A stretch of DNA of 64,000 bases from AV40 sp038230255 (GTDB lineage Bacteria > Verrucomicrobiota > Verrucomicrobiia > Chthoniobacterales > UBA10450), in NCBI GenBank assembly GCA_038230255.1, contig JBBRNP010000006.1:141743-205742 (forward strand), in the 5' to 3' direction. This document shows, one piece after another, positions 8,438 through 16,732 of the stretch. Under the pieces are notes generated by a model, which saw nothing but the letters and a program-made list of their open reading frames with translations, was not told where the DNA came from and made no database searches. The first letter of the stretch is position 1, and each line of letters starts with the position of its first letter. Made by a program: the position numbers and the translations under genes.

Positions 8438-9238
8438 TTAATCCCGTGTCACGATTCCGTTATCCAGCCGGGTGGTGATCTCATTGATCTTCCGGACCGA
8501 CTCCGCCGAAATGTGCGCCGTACCGACGTCGACCAGCGGTCTCACTTCCCCTAGCGAGCGCTGAATGTCGCGGATGAGCGGAAGATTAAATTCCGGCATG
8601 GCTTGAAGCTGGGTTTGAAAATGGACGAGCAGATCGGGTTGATGAAGCAGCTCGGCGCCGTCGGGCGAAAAGCGTTTCGTCACCACCGAGGTCAATACCT
8701 GAGTGCCGCGCAACCAGCCCCCAAGACTGACCAGCTGCGATAATTTTTCGTCGTGCACTTCGTTCATTGCGGCCTGGACGCTGCTTTGGGTGCGGTCGAG
8801 TTCCTGACGCACGTTCTCCCATTTGCGCTTGTCGGCCGCTTCGGTGATCGCCTTCGCGTGGGGCGTGATCGAATTGCCAACGCCGATGCCCTTCGACAAA
8901 CTCAAGACCCGCTGGCCGATCTCCTTCACCGCCGGGGCGTCTTCGGCCTGGACCGCGATAAAGCCATCGGCAATGACGGTGCCGAGGAGCAGAGCAATTC
9001 GAGGTCTCTCGGTGAAATTGCTGCTCTTCTCGGTGCGCACGAATTCGCGCCAGTTGACCGAGCCAAGTTTATTGAGCGCGCCAAAGATTTCATTGGGCAA
9101 TGGCACGACCACGTTTTCGACTTTTTTCGACATCTGTTTGACGTCGATCCGCTGGGGCGCCTGCGCGGCGTCCGCGCAGAGCGTCACCCCCAGGAGGGCG
9201 ATTGCACTGAGTTTCAAAGTTTTAGAAAAGGGTATCAT
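8438..9238 (-). CDS. secreted protein of unknown function
   Basis: 266 aa with a signal peptide (LKLSAIALLGVTLCADA). The rest is mainly helical with no recognised family motif. Residues around 110-117 read VLSLSKG, the translation of a short dispersed repeat (bases 8891-8914, related to 15509-15531), so part of the coding region derives from repeat sequence. It is first gene of a pair with the 149-aa secreted protein. Confidence 0.7.
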   Translation of the reverse strand: MIPFSKTLKLSAIALLGVTLCADAAQAPQRIDVKQMSKKVENVVVPLPNEIFGALNKLGSVNWREFVRTEKSSNFTERPRIALLLGTVIADGFIAVQAEDAPAVKEIGQRVLSLSKGIGVGNSITPHAKAITEAADKRKWENVRQELDRTQSSVQAAMNEVHDEKLSQLVSLGGWLRGTQVLTSVVTKRFSPDGAELLHQPDLLVHFQTQLQAMPEFNLPLIRDIQRSLGEVRPLVDVGTAHISAESVRKINEITTRLDNGIVTRD

Positions 9239-9392
9239 CGGCAGCTTCGACTGTTGATTTCGGCTTAGTATTCAGGATTAATGACACCATTGTAAGCAAA
9301 ACTACCTCCCCGCACAAATCCCCGCGCCTAACAATTTTGAGTTTCTCAAGCCCGACTATTCTCTCCGCTGAGCATCGCATTTCGTCCGCCCT

Positions 9393-10400
9393 ATGGATTT
9401 AAAAAGGCTCCGGCAAATTCTGGACCGTGCTGCGGGCAAGCGCATCCTCGTCATCGGCGACCTGATGCTGGACGAATTTGTCTGGGGCAAGGTCGGCCGG
9501 ATCTCGCCGGAAGCACCGGTGCCGGTTGTGGAGGTGACAGGCGAAAGTTTCTTTCCTGGCGGCGCCGCCAACGTCGCCCGCAATCTCCGCGAATTTCTCG
9601 ATCACGTTTCGGTCATCGGATTGATCGGCAAAGACCGGAGCGGCCAGCAACTGCGCCAACTCCTGGCCGAGCGCAAGATCGACATCTCGGATTCGATCGA
9701 AGACGACAAATTTCCGACCATTGTTAAAACGCGGATCATTGCCCGCCACCAACAGGTGGTGAGGGTCGACCGCGAGAAAATCGCCCGGCCTTCAACGGCA
9801 CAGATCGGAAAAGTCGTGAACGCGGTCCGGAAAAAGTTGGCCAACATCGACGCCATCATCTTCGAAGATTACGGGAAAGGCTTTGTCACCCGGGAACTGG
9901 TTGCGCAGATCGCGCGTGAAGCCCGCGCGGCCAAGAAACTCATCACCGCCGACCCGAATCCGCACAACCTGATCGACTGGAGCGGAGTGTCGGCCGTAAA
10001 ACCAAATCGCCTGGAAGCATTTCTTGCCGCCGGAATTCCAGACCGCGATTCAGAAACACCGCCCAAGAAAGATGTCGATCTTGTCCATGCCGGAAAAGAT
10101 CTGCTCCAAAAATGGGGCGTGCAATACCTTCTCATCACCCTCGGCGAGCACGGGGTGATGTTTTTCGAAAAAGGCAAACGACCGCATCACATCCCGACGA
10201 AGGCGCGAGATGTTTTCGATGTCTCGGGCGCAGGCGACACCGCCATTGCGATGTTCACCCTTGCGCTGGTTTGCAACGCGACGCCGCTTGAAGCCGCGCA
10301 AATTGCCAATCACGCCAGCGCCGTGGTCGTTGGTAAACTGGGCACTGCGACCGTCACGCGGGATGAATTGATCTCCAGCTTCGAACATGACTTCGACTAG
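9393..10400 (+). CDS. rfaE1: D-glycero-beta-D-manno-heptose-7-phosphate kinase
   Basis: PfkB-family kinase giving heptose 1,7-bisphosphate for ADP-heptose and LPS inner core. The 335-aa protein has GDLMLDEFVWG, PGGAANVARNL at about 55-65, DPNPHN and the C-terminal VSGAGDT anion-hole motif. It contains only the kinase half; the adenylyltransferase domain of bifunctional HldE is absent. gmhB overlaps its 3' end by 14 bases and kdsB and pyrG follow, a clear LPS precursor operon. Residues around 95 and 227 each coincide with a copy of the AAGATCGACA word. Confidence 0.94.
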   Translation: MDLKRLRQILDRAAGKRILVIGDLMLDEFVWGKVGRISPEAPVPVVEVTGESFFPGGAANVARNLREFLDHVSVIGLIGKDRSGQQLRQLLAERKIDISDSIEDDKFPTIVKTRIIARHQQVVRVDREKIARPSTAQIGKVVNAVRKKLANIDAIIFEDYGKGFVTRELVAQIAREARAAKKLITADPNPHNLIDWSGVSAVKPNRLEAFLAAGIPDRDSETPPKKDVDLVHAGKDLLQKWGVQYLLITLGEHGVMFFEKGKRPHHIPTKARDVFDVSGAGDTAIAMFTLALVCNATPLEAAQIANHASAVVVGKLGTATVTRDELISSFEHDFD

Positions 10401-10932
10401 GGCGAAGTCACCCGCCGTCTTCATCGATCGCGACGGCACTATCATGCACGACGCCGATTACTGCTCCGATCCGAGACAAGTTCAGCTTTTCGACGGCGCT
10501 GCCACGGCGTTGGGTCGTCTCAAGAAGGCCGGCTACAAAATCATCGTCATCACCAACCAAAGCGGGATTGGCCGCGGCTTTTTCACCGAGAAACAATATC
10601 GCGCCGTCGAGGCCGAGGTTTCGCACCAGCTCGGAGATAGCCTGATCGACGCGACCTATTTTTGCCCAGACGTGCCCGGTCAGCCTTCAAAATGCCGCAA
10701 ACCGGCCCCGGGAATGGTTCTTGAGGCAGCCCGCGACCACGATGTCGACCTTGGGCGTTCGTTTTTGATCGGCGACAAGGAGATCGACGCCGAGTGCGCG
10801 CACAACGCGGGCGTCCGGGCGATCCGCGTCCGGACTGGGTTCGACAAGACGACCAATGGGAGCTGCGCAGATTGGGTCGCGGAAGATCTTCCGGCCGCGG
10901 CCGAAATCATTCTGAAAGCGACAAATGAGTAA
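10387..10932 (+). CDS. gmhB: D-glycero-D-manno-heptose-1,7-bisphosphate 7-phosphatase
   Basis: HAD-family phosphatase acting after RfaE1 in ADP-heptose synthesis. The 181-aa protein has the DRDGTI nucleophile motif at residues 14-19, ITNQSGIGRGFF, the CRKPAPGM segment and the acidic LIGDKEIDAECA motif, at normal GmhB length. It overlaps rfaE1 by 14 bases and kdsB by 8 bases, so the three are translated as a tight operon. Identification is firm from motifs and neighbours. Confidence 0.94.
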   Translation: MTSTRAKSPAVFIDRDGTIMHDADYCSDPRQVQLFDGAATALGRLKKAGYKIIVITNQSGIGRGFFTEKQYRAVEAEVSHQLGDSLIDATYFCPDVPGQPSKCRKPAPGMVLEAARDHDVDLGRSFLIGDKEIDAECAHNAGVRAIRVRTGFDKTTNGSCADWVAEDLPAAAEIILKATNE

Positions 10933-11677
10933 AGCTGTTGGAATCATACCAGCGCGATGGACGTCCACGCGTTTCCCGGGAAAACCGCTGCATCTCATTG
11001 CAAACAAACCGCTTCTCCAACACGTCTGGGAGCGCTGTCGTCGCGCAAAGAAGTTGGACGCGGTCATCATTGCCACCGACGACATGCGGATCGCTAAGGC
11101 AGCCTTCGATTGGGGTGCAGAGGTCGCGATGACCTCGCCGAAGCACCAAAGCGGGACGGACCGCATCGCCGAAGTCGCCAGAAAAGCGAGTAAGTTCGAT
11201 CTTATTATTAATATACAGGGCGACGAGCCGCTGACCGAACCGGGTCTGCTTGACCGCTTCGTGGAAACGCTTCGTTCGGATCGCAGGATCGACATCGTCA
11301 CTGCGGCGCATCCGTTCCAGAGCGCAGCCGAAGCTGCATCGCCGCACCAGGTGAAGGTGGTTGTCGACCGCCACGGCAACGCGCTTTACTTTTCGCGTTA
11401 CGCGATCCCCTTCCCCCGCAATAGCGCCGCCTCGATAAGGTATTTGCGGCACCAAGGCATTTACGGTTTTCGTCGCAAGGCGCTCCTTGATTTCGTGAGG
11501 TGGAAACCGACGCCGCTGGAGCGCGCGGAGTCCCTCGAGCAATTGCGCGCTCTTGAAAATGGTGTAAAGGTTCATGTGCTCGTCACGAAACATGGATCGC
11601 CGGGCGTAGACACGCCGGCTGACGCTAAAGCGCTGGAGCAAAAACTGGCTCGCGCGAAACGAGGAGTGTCTCGATGA
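10925..11677 (+). CDS. kdsB: 3-deoxy-manno-octulosonate cytidylyltransferase
   Basis: Activates KDO with CTP to give CMP-KDO for lipid A-core assembly. The 250-aa protein shows IIPARWTSTRFPGKPL at residues 7-22, the IATDD motif, INIQGDEPL and HQGIYGFRR, all typical of KdsB. It overlaps gmhB by 8 bases and pyrG by 4 (ATGA). Its placement next to the CTP synthase gene puts substrate supply and use in one transcript. Confidence 0.95.
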   Translation: MSKAVGIIPARWTSTRFPGKPLHLIANKPLLQHVWERCRRAKKLDAVIIATDDMRIAKAAFDWGAEVAMTSPKHQSGTDRIAEVARKASKFDLIINIQGDEPLTEPGLLDRFVETLRSDRRIDIVTAAHPFQSAAEAASPHQVKVVVDRHGNALYFSRYAIPFPRNSAASIRYLRHQGIYGFRRKALLDFVRWKPTPLERAESLEQLRALENGVKVHVLVTKHGSPGVDTPADAKALEQKLARAKRGVSR

Positions 11678-13350
11678 AATACATTTTCGTGACCGGCGGC
11701 GTAGTTAGTTCGTTAGGCAAAGGCCTGGCCGCGGCATCGCTCGGAACGTTACTCGAAGCGCGCGGGCTCCGCGTTGTTCTGCAAAAGTTCGATCCCTATC
11801 TCAATGTCGATCCGGGAACGATGAATCCCTTCCAGCATGGCGAAGTTTACGTGCTGAACGACGGCGCCGAGACCGATCTCGACCTCGGACATTACGAGCG
11901 CTTTACCAACTGCGTCCTCTCGCGTCACAACAATCTCACCAGCGGTCAGGTTTACGAGAGCGTCATCTTAAAAGAACGGCGCGGGGATTATCTCGGCAAA
12001 ACTGTGCAGGTGATTCCTCACGTCACCGACGAGATCAAAGATCGGATTCGCGAGATCTCCGACGAATCGAAATACGACGTCGTCATCACCGAGATCGGTG
12101 GGACAACCGGCGACATCGAAGGTCTGCCATTTTTAGAGGCCATTCGGCAATTCATTCTCGAAGTCGGCGCCCAGAATGTCGTGACCATGCACGTCACGCT
12201 CGTGCCTTACATCAAGGCCGCGGCCGAATTAAAGACGAAACCGACGCAGCAAAGCGTCGCGAAACTGCGCGAGATCGGTTTGCAACCGCAGGTCTTGATT
12301 TGCCGGAGCGAAAAACCAATCGACCGCGAGCTGCGCCAGAAGTTGTCGATGTTCTGTAGCGTGTCGGAGAAAGCAGTGATCGAGGCGCGCGATGTCGAGC
12401 ATACGGTTTACGAAGTTCCGCTGATGCTGCACGCCGAGGGCCTGGACAAACTGGTTTGCGATCTTTTGCACCTGAAAACACCGGAGCCGGACCTGACAAG
12501 TTGGAAGAAATTTGTCGACTGCGTGATCAGTCCGCAAAAACGAGTAAAAATCGCGGTTGTCGGAAAATACATTCATTTACAGGACGCTTACAAAAGCATC
12601 TATGAGTCGCTCACTCACGCGGCAGCGAGTCAAGATTGCGGGATTGAGTTGAAACTGGTTGATGCTGAGTCGTTGCAAGATCGCGTCGCCGCGCAGCTCA
12701 AAGATGTCGCCGGGGTCTTGATTCCAGGCGGATTTGGCGAGCGAGGGGTTGAAGGCAAAATCAAGGCGGCCCGTTACGCGCGCGAGCATGGGATTCCATA
12801 TCTCGGTCTTTGCCTCGGCATGCAGGTCGCAACCATCGAGTTCGCGCGTGACGTTTGCGGAATTGAGAAGGCGAACAGCACCGAGTTTGATCAGGACACA
12901 CCGGATCCGGTGATTTCGTTACTCGAGGAGCAACGCGAAAAGATTCACAGCAAAGGGGCGAGTATGCGGCTGGGAACGTGGCCGACCAAAATTGTCAAAG
13001 GCACGCTCGCCGAAAAAATTTACGGCCAGTCCGAAGTGATGGAGCGGCACCGGCACCGCTACGAGTTCAACATGAAGTATCGCGACCGGATGAATGAGAA
13101 AGGCTTCGTCATTTCAGGAACTTCGCCGGACGGGACGCTGGCCGAGCTGATTGAACTTCGCGATCATCCCTATTTCGTCGGCTGTCAATATCACCCGGAA
13201 TTTCAAAGCAAGCCGAACAAGCCGCATCCGCTCTTCAAAGGCTTCATTCAAGCATGTCTTGCGTTCGGTCCTAAGCGTGAGACGCGCGCCGCAACCGATC
13301 CGAAATCGCAGCCCCGAGTCCCTCAAGAGGAACTCGTTCTGCAACGATAA
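11674..13350 (+). CDS. pyrG: CTP synthase
   Basis: Glutamine-dependent amination of UTP to CTP. The 558-aa protein opens with KYIFVTGGVVSSLGKGL, has the synthetase domain to about 270 and the class I glutamine amidotransferase domain after it, with nucleophile Cys in GLCLGMQVA and His/Glu in YHPEFQSKP. Start and stop are clear. Its last 80 bases overlap the 3' end of the oppositely oriented sua5 gene, which is unusual for two conserved genes. Confidence 0.97.
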   Translation: MKYIFVTGGVVSSLGKGLAAASLGTLLEARGLRVVLQKFDPYLNVDPGTMNPFQHGEVYVLNDGAETDLDLGHYERFTNCVLSRHNNLTSGQVYESVILKERRGDYLGKTVQVIPHVTDEIKDRIREISDESKYDVVITEIGGTTGDIEGLPFLEAIRQFILEVGAQNVVTMHVTLVPYIKAAAELKTKPTQQSVAKLREIGLQPQVLICRSEKPIDRELRQKLSMFCSVSEKAVIEARDVEHTVYEVPLMLHAEGLDKLVCDLLHLKTPEPDLTSWKKFVDCVISPQKRVKIAVVGKYIHLQDAYKSIYESLTHAAASQDCGIELKLVDAESLQDRVAAQLKDVAGVLIPGGFGERGVEGKIKAARYAREHGIPYLGLCLGMQVATIEFARDVCGIEKANSTEFDQDTPDPVISLLEEQREKIHSKGASMRLGTWPTKIVKGTLAEKIYGQSEVMERHRHRYEFNMKYRDRMNEKGFVISGTSPDGTLAELIELRDHPYFVGCQYHPEFQSKPNKPHPLFKGFIQACLAFGPKRETRAATDPKSQPRVPQEELVLQR

Positions 13351-14260
13351 GATCGACCTTGAGCTCGTCGAGCTCGCGCAAGTAGCGAAATAGATTCGCC
13401 GCGGCTTCGCGAAGATCTTGTCGTTCGCTCAAATTTCGAACTGCAACGAAGCGCTTATCTTTGCCGATCGGGCTCCACGCGAGCAAGGCGCAGCCCTGGT
13501 TCGCATCCGGTGCGAACGATGTTAGATCATCAACGATGCGCAACGGCGTTTTGGGCGCGTAGTGCGACGGCAACTGCCCAGGCGCGGAAATTTTCTCACG
13601 CTCAGTCGCGATCGCAACTTCGCCGAACGCCGACAATTGTTCCGAAATAATCGGCCCGCGCCGCAGGATGTCGATCTTGCCGTCCCGGACTGCGACGATC
13701 GTAGATTCGATTCCATGCGTCGCCGGCCCGGCGTCAATAATGAGCGGAATATGTCCATCTAGTTCATCCAGGACGTGCTTCGCGGTCGTCGGACTGATTC
13801 GGCCAAAGCGATTCGCACTTGGCGCCGCGAGCGGTTTTCCGAACGTCCGAACGACTTCTGCGAAAACCGGATGGGCGCTAATTCGGACTGCGACCGTGTC
13901 CAACCCCGCCGTCACGATTTCCGGAACAATCTCGCGCTTCGGCAAAACCATTGTGAACGGTCCAGGCCAGAATTTCTCCGCCAATTTCAAAACCAATTGT
14001 CGATCATGCGCTGATGGATCGGCCATCTTTTCGAGCCAATTCCTGTCTGATAGATGAACGATGAGCGGATCGAAGCGTGGTCGCCCCTTCGCTTCGAAAA
14101 TTTTGGCGACCGCAATTGGGTTCAGCGCATCGGCGGCTAGTCCGTAAACCGTCTCCGTCGGAAGCGCGACGATTTCACCCTGGCGCAGCAATTCAATCGC
14201 GCGGCCGATGGCGTTGCCGCGCTCGTGACCAGCTAGCGCGCTAAGAAGTTTAGTGTGCAT
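13271..14260 (-). CDS. sua5: L-threonylcarbamoyladenylate synthase, long Sua5 form
   Basis: Makes threonylcarbamoyl-AMP for t6A37 modification of ANN-decoding tRNAs. The 329-aa protein has the YrdC domain (residues 15-200) with PTETVYGLAADA, KGRPRFDPL, FWPGPFTMVL and SANRFGRISPT, then a linker ending in SHYAPKTPLR and a Sua5 C-terminal domain. Its 3' end lies antisense to the last 80 bases of pyrG, where it still encodes a plausible Sua5 tail. purE lies upstream across a dispersed repeat. Confidence 0.93.
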   Translation of the reverse strand: MHTKLLSALAGHERGNAIGRAIELLRQGEIVALPTETVYGLAADALNPIAVAKIFEAKGRPRFDPLIVHLSDRNWLEKMADPSAHDRQLVLKLAEKFWPGPFTMVLPKREIVPEIVTAGLDTVAVRISAHPVFAEVVRTFGKPLAAPSANRFGRISPTTAKHVLDELDGHIPLIIDAGPATHGIESTIVAVRDGKIDILRRGPIISEQLSAFGEVAIATEREKISAPGQLPSHYAPKTPLRIVDDLTSFAPDANQGCALLAWSPIGKDKRFVAVRNLSERQDLREAAANLFRYLRELDELKVDLIVAERVPLEGLGAAISDRLRRASHA

Positions 14261-14268
14261 CGTCGCCC

Positions 14269-14368
14269 GTCATTCCGAGCGAAGCGAGGAATCTCCCAAC
14301 AGCAGCTAGCGTCACGCTAGTGTGATCCAAGCTTCGTAGGTGAGATCCTTCGCTTCGCTCAGGATGAC
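14269..14368. repeat. dispersed inverted repeat, same family as 3411-3518
   Basis: About 100 bp between sua5 and purE, with ends GTCATTCCGAGC and CAGGATGAC in inverted orientation and a variable centre. Confidence 0.85.
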
Positions 14369-14373
14369 AGCGT

Positions 14374-14865
14374 TCACTTCGGCAGTTTGGCGGCGAGAAC
14401 GCTGTCGGATTGCTTCTTGCGAAACGCTTCCAATTTCTGACGGAGCTTTTTATCGCCGGTGGCGATGATTGCGGCCGCGAGCAACGCGGCGTTTTTCGCT
14501 CCCGCATCACCGATCGCGAGTGTGCCGACGGGAATTCCACCCGGCATCTGCGCGGTGGACAGAAGCGAATCGAGGCCCTGAAGCTTGGACAGCATCGGAA
14601 CACCAAGCACGGGCAGCACCGTGTGTGCGGCGATCACACCGGCCAAATGCGCAGCGCCGCCGGCGCCGGCAATGATCACTCGAAATCCGCGGTCGACTGC
14701 GTTGCGAGCGAATTCGGCAGTCGCATCCGGCGTTCGATGAGCTGAAAGCACGCGCGCTTCGTTAGGTATACCGAGTTCGTCCAGCGTTTCCACCGCGTGA
14801 CGCATCGTGTCCCAATCCGATTTGCTTCCCATTATGACGGCGACCAAGGATTTCGGCTGAGGCAT
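14374..14865 (-). CDS. purE: N5-carboxyaminoimidazole ribonucleotide mutase
   Basis: Class I PurE converting N5-CAIR to CAIR in purine synthesis. The 163-aa protein has VIMGSKSDWDTM near the N-terminus, the SAHRTPD catalytic-His motif, AGGAAHLAGV and LLSTAQMPGGIPVGT. I use the ATG at 14865, which gives the standard short N-terminus; the frame is open 11 codons further. It is divergent from aroK with about 70 bases between the starts, a likely shared promoter region. Confidence 0.95.
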   Translation of the reverse strand: MPQPKSLVAVIMGSKSDWDTMRHAVETLDELGIPNEARVLSAHRTPDATAEFARNAVDRGFRVIIAGAGGAAHLAGVIAAHTVLPVLGVPMLSKLQGLDSLLSTAQMPGGIPVGTLAIGDAGAKNAALLAAAIIATGDKKLRQKLEAFRKKQSDSVLAAKLPK

Positions 14866-14936
14866 ACGGGAGTTTGGTCGGACATGGGTTCGCCGCAACT
14901 TCTTTTCAAGTCATCGCTTCAGCGGCATATTGCGCC

Positions 14937-15470
14937 GTGAACGCGGCCAAATCGATTGTCCTCATCGGGATGATGGGTGCCGGGAAATCTTCGGTTGGGC
15001 GTTCTCTTCAACGACAAAGCGGGCTCGCCCGTTTGGATACCGACGAAATGTTGGTGACCGAATTTGGAATGTCGATCGCACAGATTTTTGAAAAGCACGG
15101 CGAGAAGAAATTCCGCGATGCCGAAACTGAACTGCTTCGCAAACTGGCACCCGACCGGCCCGCGATCATTGTGACCGGCGGCGGGATTGTACTTCGTGGC
15201 CAGAATGTCGATCTTTTGAAAGGCATTGGGACAATCGTTTGGCTGGCTGCCGATGAAGCAATCCTGTTCGAGCGGGCTGCGCGACGAGACCATCGACCGC
15301 TGCTCCAAAAGGAGGATCCGCGTGCGATTTTTTCGAAATTATTCCGAGAACGAGAACCGCTTTACGCAGCGGCCGCAGACATCCGAATCGATACTTCTCG
15401 AATGAATCACGATGAAGTTGCGGTGACCATCTTGAATAAGATGGAGGAATTCAGTTCGCTCCGACGATGA
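14937..15470 (+). CDS. aroK: shikimate kinase
   Basis: Phosphorylates shikimate in aromatic amino-acid synthesis. The protein has Walker A GMMGAGKSSVG, the shikimate-binding DTDEM and GEKKFRDAE segments, and GGGIV, typical of AroK. The GTG at 14937 gives a family-length 177-aa protein (VNAAKSIVLIGMM). A TTG-initiated extension of 21 residues is also open but shows no similarity to the family start. The stop overlaps queG by 4 bases (ATGA), so the two are coupled. Confidence 0.9.
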   Translation: MNAAKSIVLIGMMGAGKSSVGRSLQRQSGLARLDTDEMLVTEFGMSIAQIFEKHGEKKFRDAETELLRKLAPDRPAIIVTGGGIVLRGQNVDLLKGIGTIVWLAADEAILFERAARRDHRPLLQKEDPRAIFSKLFREREPLYAAAADIRIDTSRMNHDEVAVTILNKMEEFSSLRR

Positions 15471-16624
15471 TCGCGACTGCTCATTTGAAACATCTGCCGC
15501 CAGAGACCCGTTCGACAAGCTCAGGGCAAGCTCCGGCAGCTACAACGCCAGCGGACCTGAAAGCGCGACTTGTCGATTTCGCGCGCGAGTTGGGATTTGA
15601 TTCGTGTCGCGTTGCCGTCTGTTCTCCCCCAGCCCACGCGGACGCCTTCGAACATTGGTTAGCCGCCGGCGCGCACGGGGAGATGGAATACATGGCGCGC
15701 GGTGACGAGAAACGTCGTGATCCCCAAAAAATTCTTCCAGGCGCAAAGTCGATGGTCGTTTTGGCGTTAAATTATTTTCAGGGTGTAGAGGCGGGCGTGT
15801 CGCCCGCGGATAAAGACGCGGCCGGCACGGCCGCCACTACATTCGGAAGAGTCGCGCGTTATGCCTGGGGGGACGATTACCACGACGTGATCGCGGCGAA
15901 GCTCGACAAGATCGACATCTTCCTTCGCGAACTCGGTGGCCGGCAAAAATGTTACGTCGACACTGGTCCAATTCTGGAACGCGATCATGCGGCGCAGGCC
16001 GGAATCGGTTGGCACGGCAAGAGCACGATGTTGATCGACGAGAAACTTGGGACTTGGTTTTTCCTCGCCGAAATTTTGACCACGCTTGAATTGCCGCCGG
16101 ATGAACTCACGCAAGACCGTTGCGGAACGTGTGAACGGTGCATTACAGCCTGCCCAACCGGCGCGATCACGGCGCCACACAAATTGGATGCGCGCCGCTG
16201 CATTTCGTATCTCACGATCGAATTGAAAAGTTCGATTCCGCTCGAGCTTCGGCCGTTGATCGGCGACCGAATTTTTGGCTGCGACGATTGCCTCGACGCT
16301 TGCCCGTGGAATCGATTCGCCCAGGTCTCGCACGAAAGCGCCTTTGCCGCGCGAAGATCGACAACCGCCTTTTCGCTGCGCGATTATTTGGCGCTGAATG
16401 AAGCTGAGTTTCGCAACTTGTTTCGGAATTCGCCGATTAAGCGCATCAAGCGTCGCGGATTTTTGCGAAACGTGTGTGTCGCGCTCGGAAATGTCGGCAC
16501 CAGCGAAGATTTGCCAGCCCTACGCCGAGCAGCGCTGGATTCGGAGCCTTTAGTCGCGGAACACGCCGCCTGGGCAATTGAACAGATCCTGGAGCGGGCC
16601 AATTCGGAGAAGAAAATTCGTTGA
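15467..16624 (+). CDS. queG: epoxyqueuosine reductase with two in-frame repeat insertions
   Basis: Cobalamin- and Fe-S-dependent last step of queuosine synthesis on tRNA. The 385-aa protein has the DUF1730 N-terminal domain (VDTGPILERDHAAQAGIGW), two [4Fe-4S] motifs CGTCERCITACP and CDDCLDACPW, and a C-terminal HEAT-like segment. Two stretches look foreign. Residues about 15-22 (STSSGQA) and about 107-125 (VEAGVSPADKDAAGTAATT) are translations of palindromic repeats, and the second interrupts the usual link between the LALNYF strand and the RYAWGDDYH motif. The frame stays open through both, so the enzyme may remain active. Confidence 0.93.
   Translation: MIATAHLKHLPPETRSTSSGQAPAATTPADLKARLVDFARELGFDSCRVAVCSPPAHADAFEHWLAAGAHGEMEYMARGDEKRRDPQKILPGAKSMVVLALNYFQGVEAGVSPADKDAAGTAATTFGRVARYAWGDDYHDVIAAKLDKIDIFLRELGGRQKCYVDTGPILERDHAAQAGIGWHGKSTMLIDEKLGTWFFLAEILTTLELPPDELTQDRCGTCERCITACPTGAITAPHKLDARRCISYLTIELKSSIPLELRPLIGDRIFGCDDCLDACPWNRFAQVSHESAFAARRSTTAFSLRDYLALNEAEFRNLFRNSPIKRIKRRGFLRNVCVALGNVGTSEDLPALRRAALDSEPLVAEHAAWAIEQILERANSEKKIR
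15509..15531. repeat. short dispersed repeat (TTCGACAAGCTCAGG)
   Basis: Lies within the 5' part of queG and keeps the frame. A diverged copy in the other orientation relative to its host gene is at 8891-8914. Confidence 0.75.
15784..15840. repeat. palindromic repeat inside queG
   Basis: Two adjacent hairpins (GCGGGCGTGTCGCCCGC and GCGGCCGGCACGGCCGC) insert about 19 codons in frame between conserved QueG motifs. Confidence 0.8.
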
Positions 16625-16732
16625 ATCCAACAGGCCTGGTTCCCGCATCCAACTATCGATCTCGTGAACGCGTCTCTCTTGCAAAGGTCTAAACTGAGGT
16701 AACTTCTGACCGTCTCCCGCCCTGAGTCCCTG

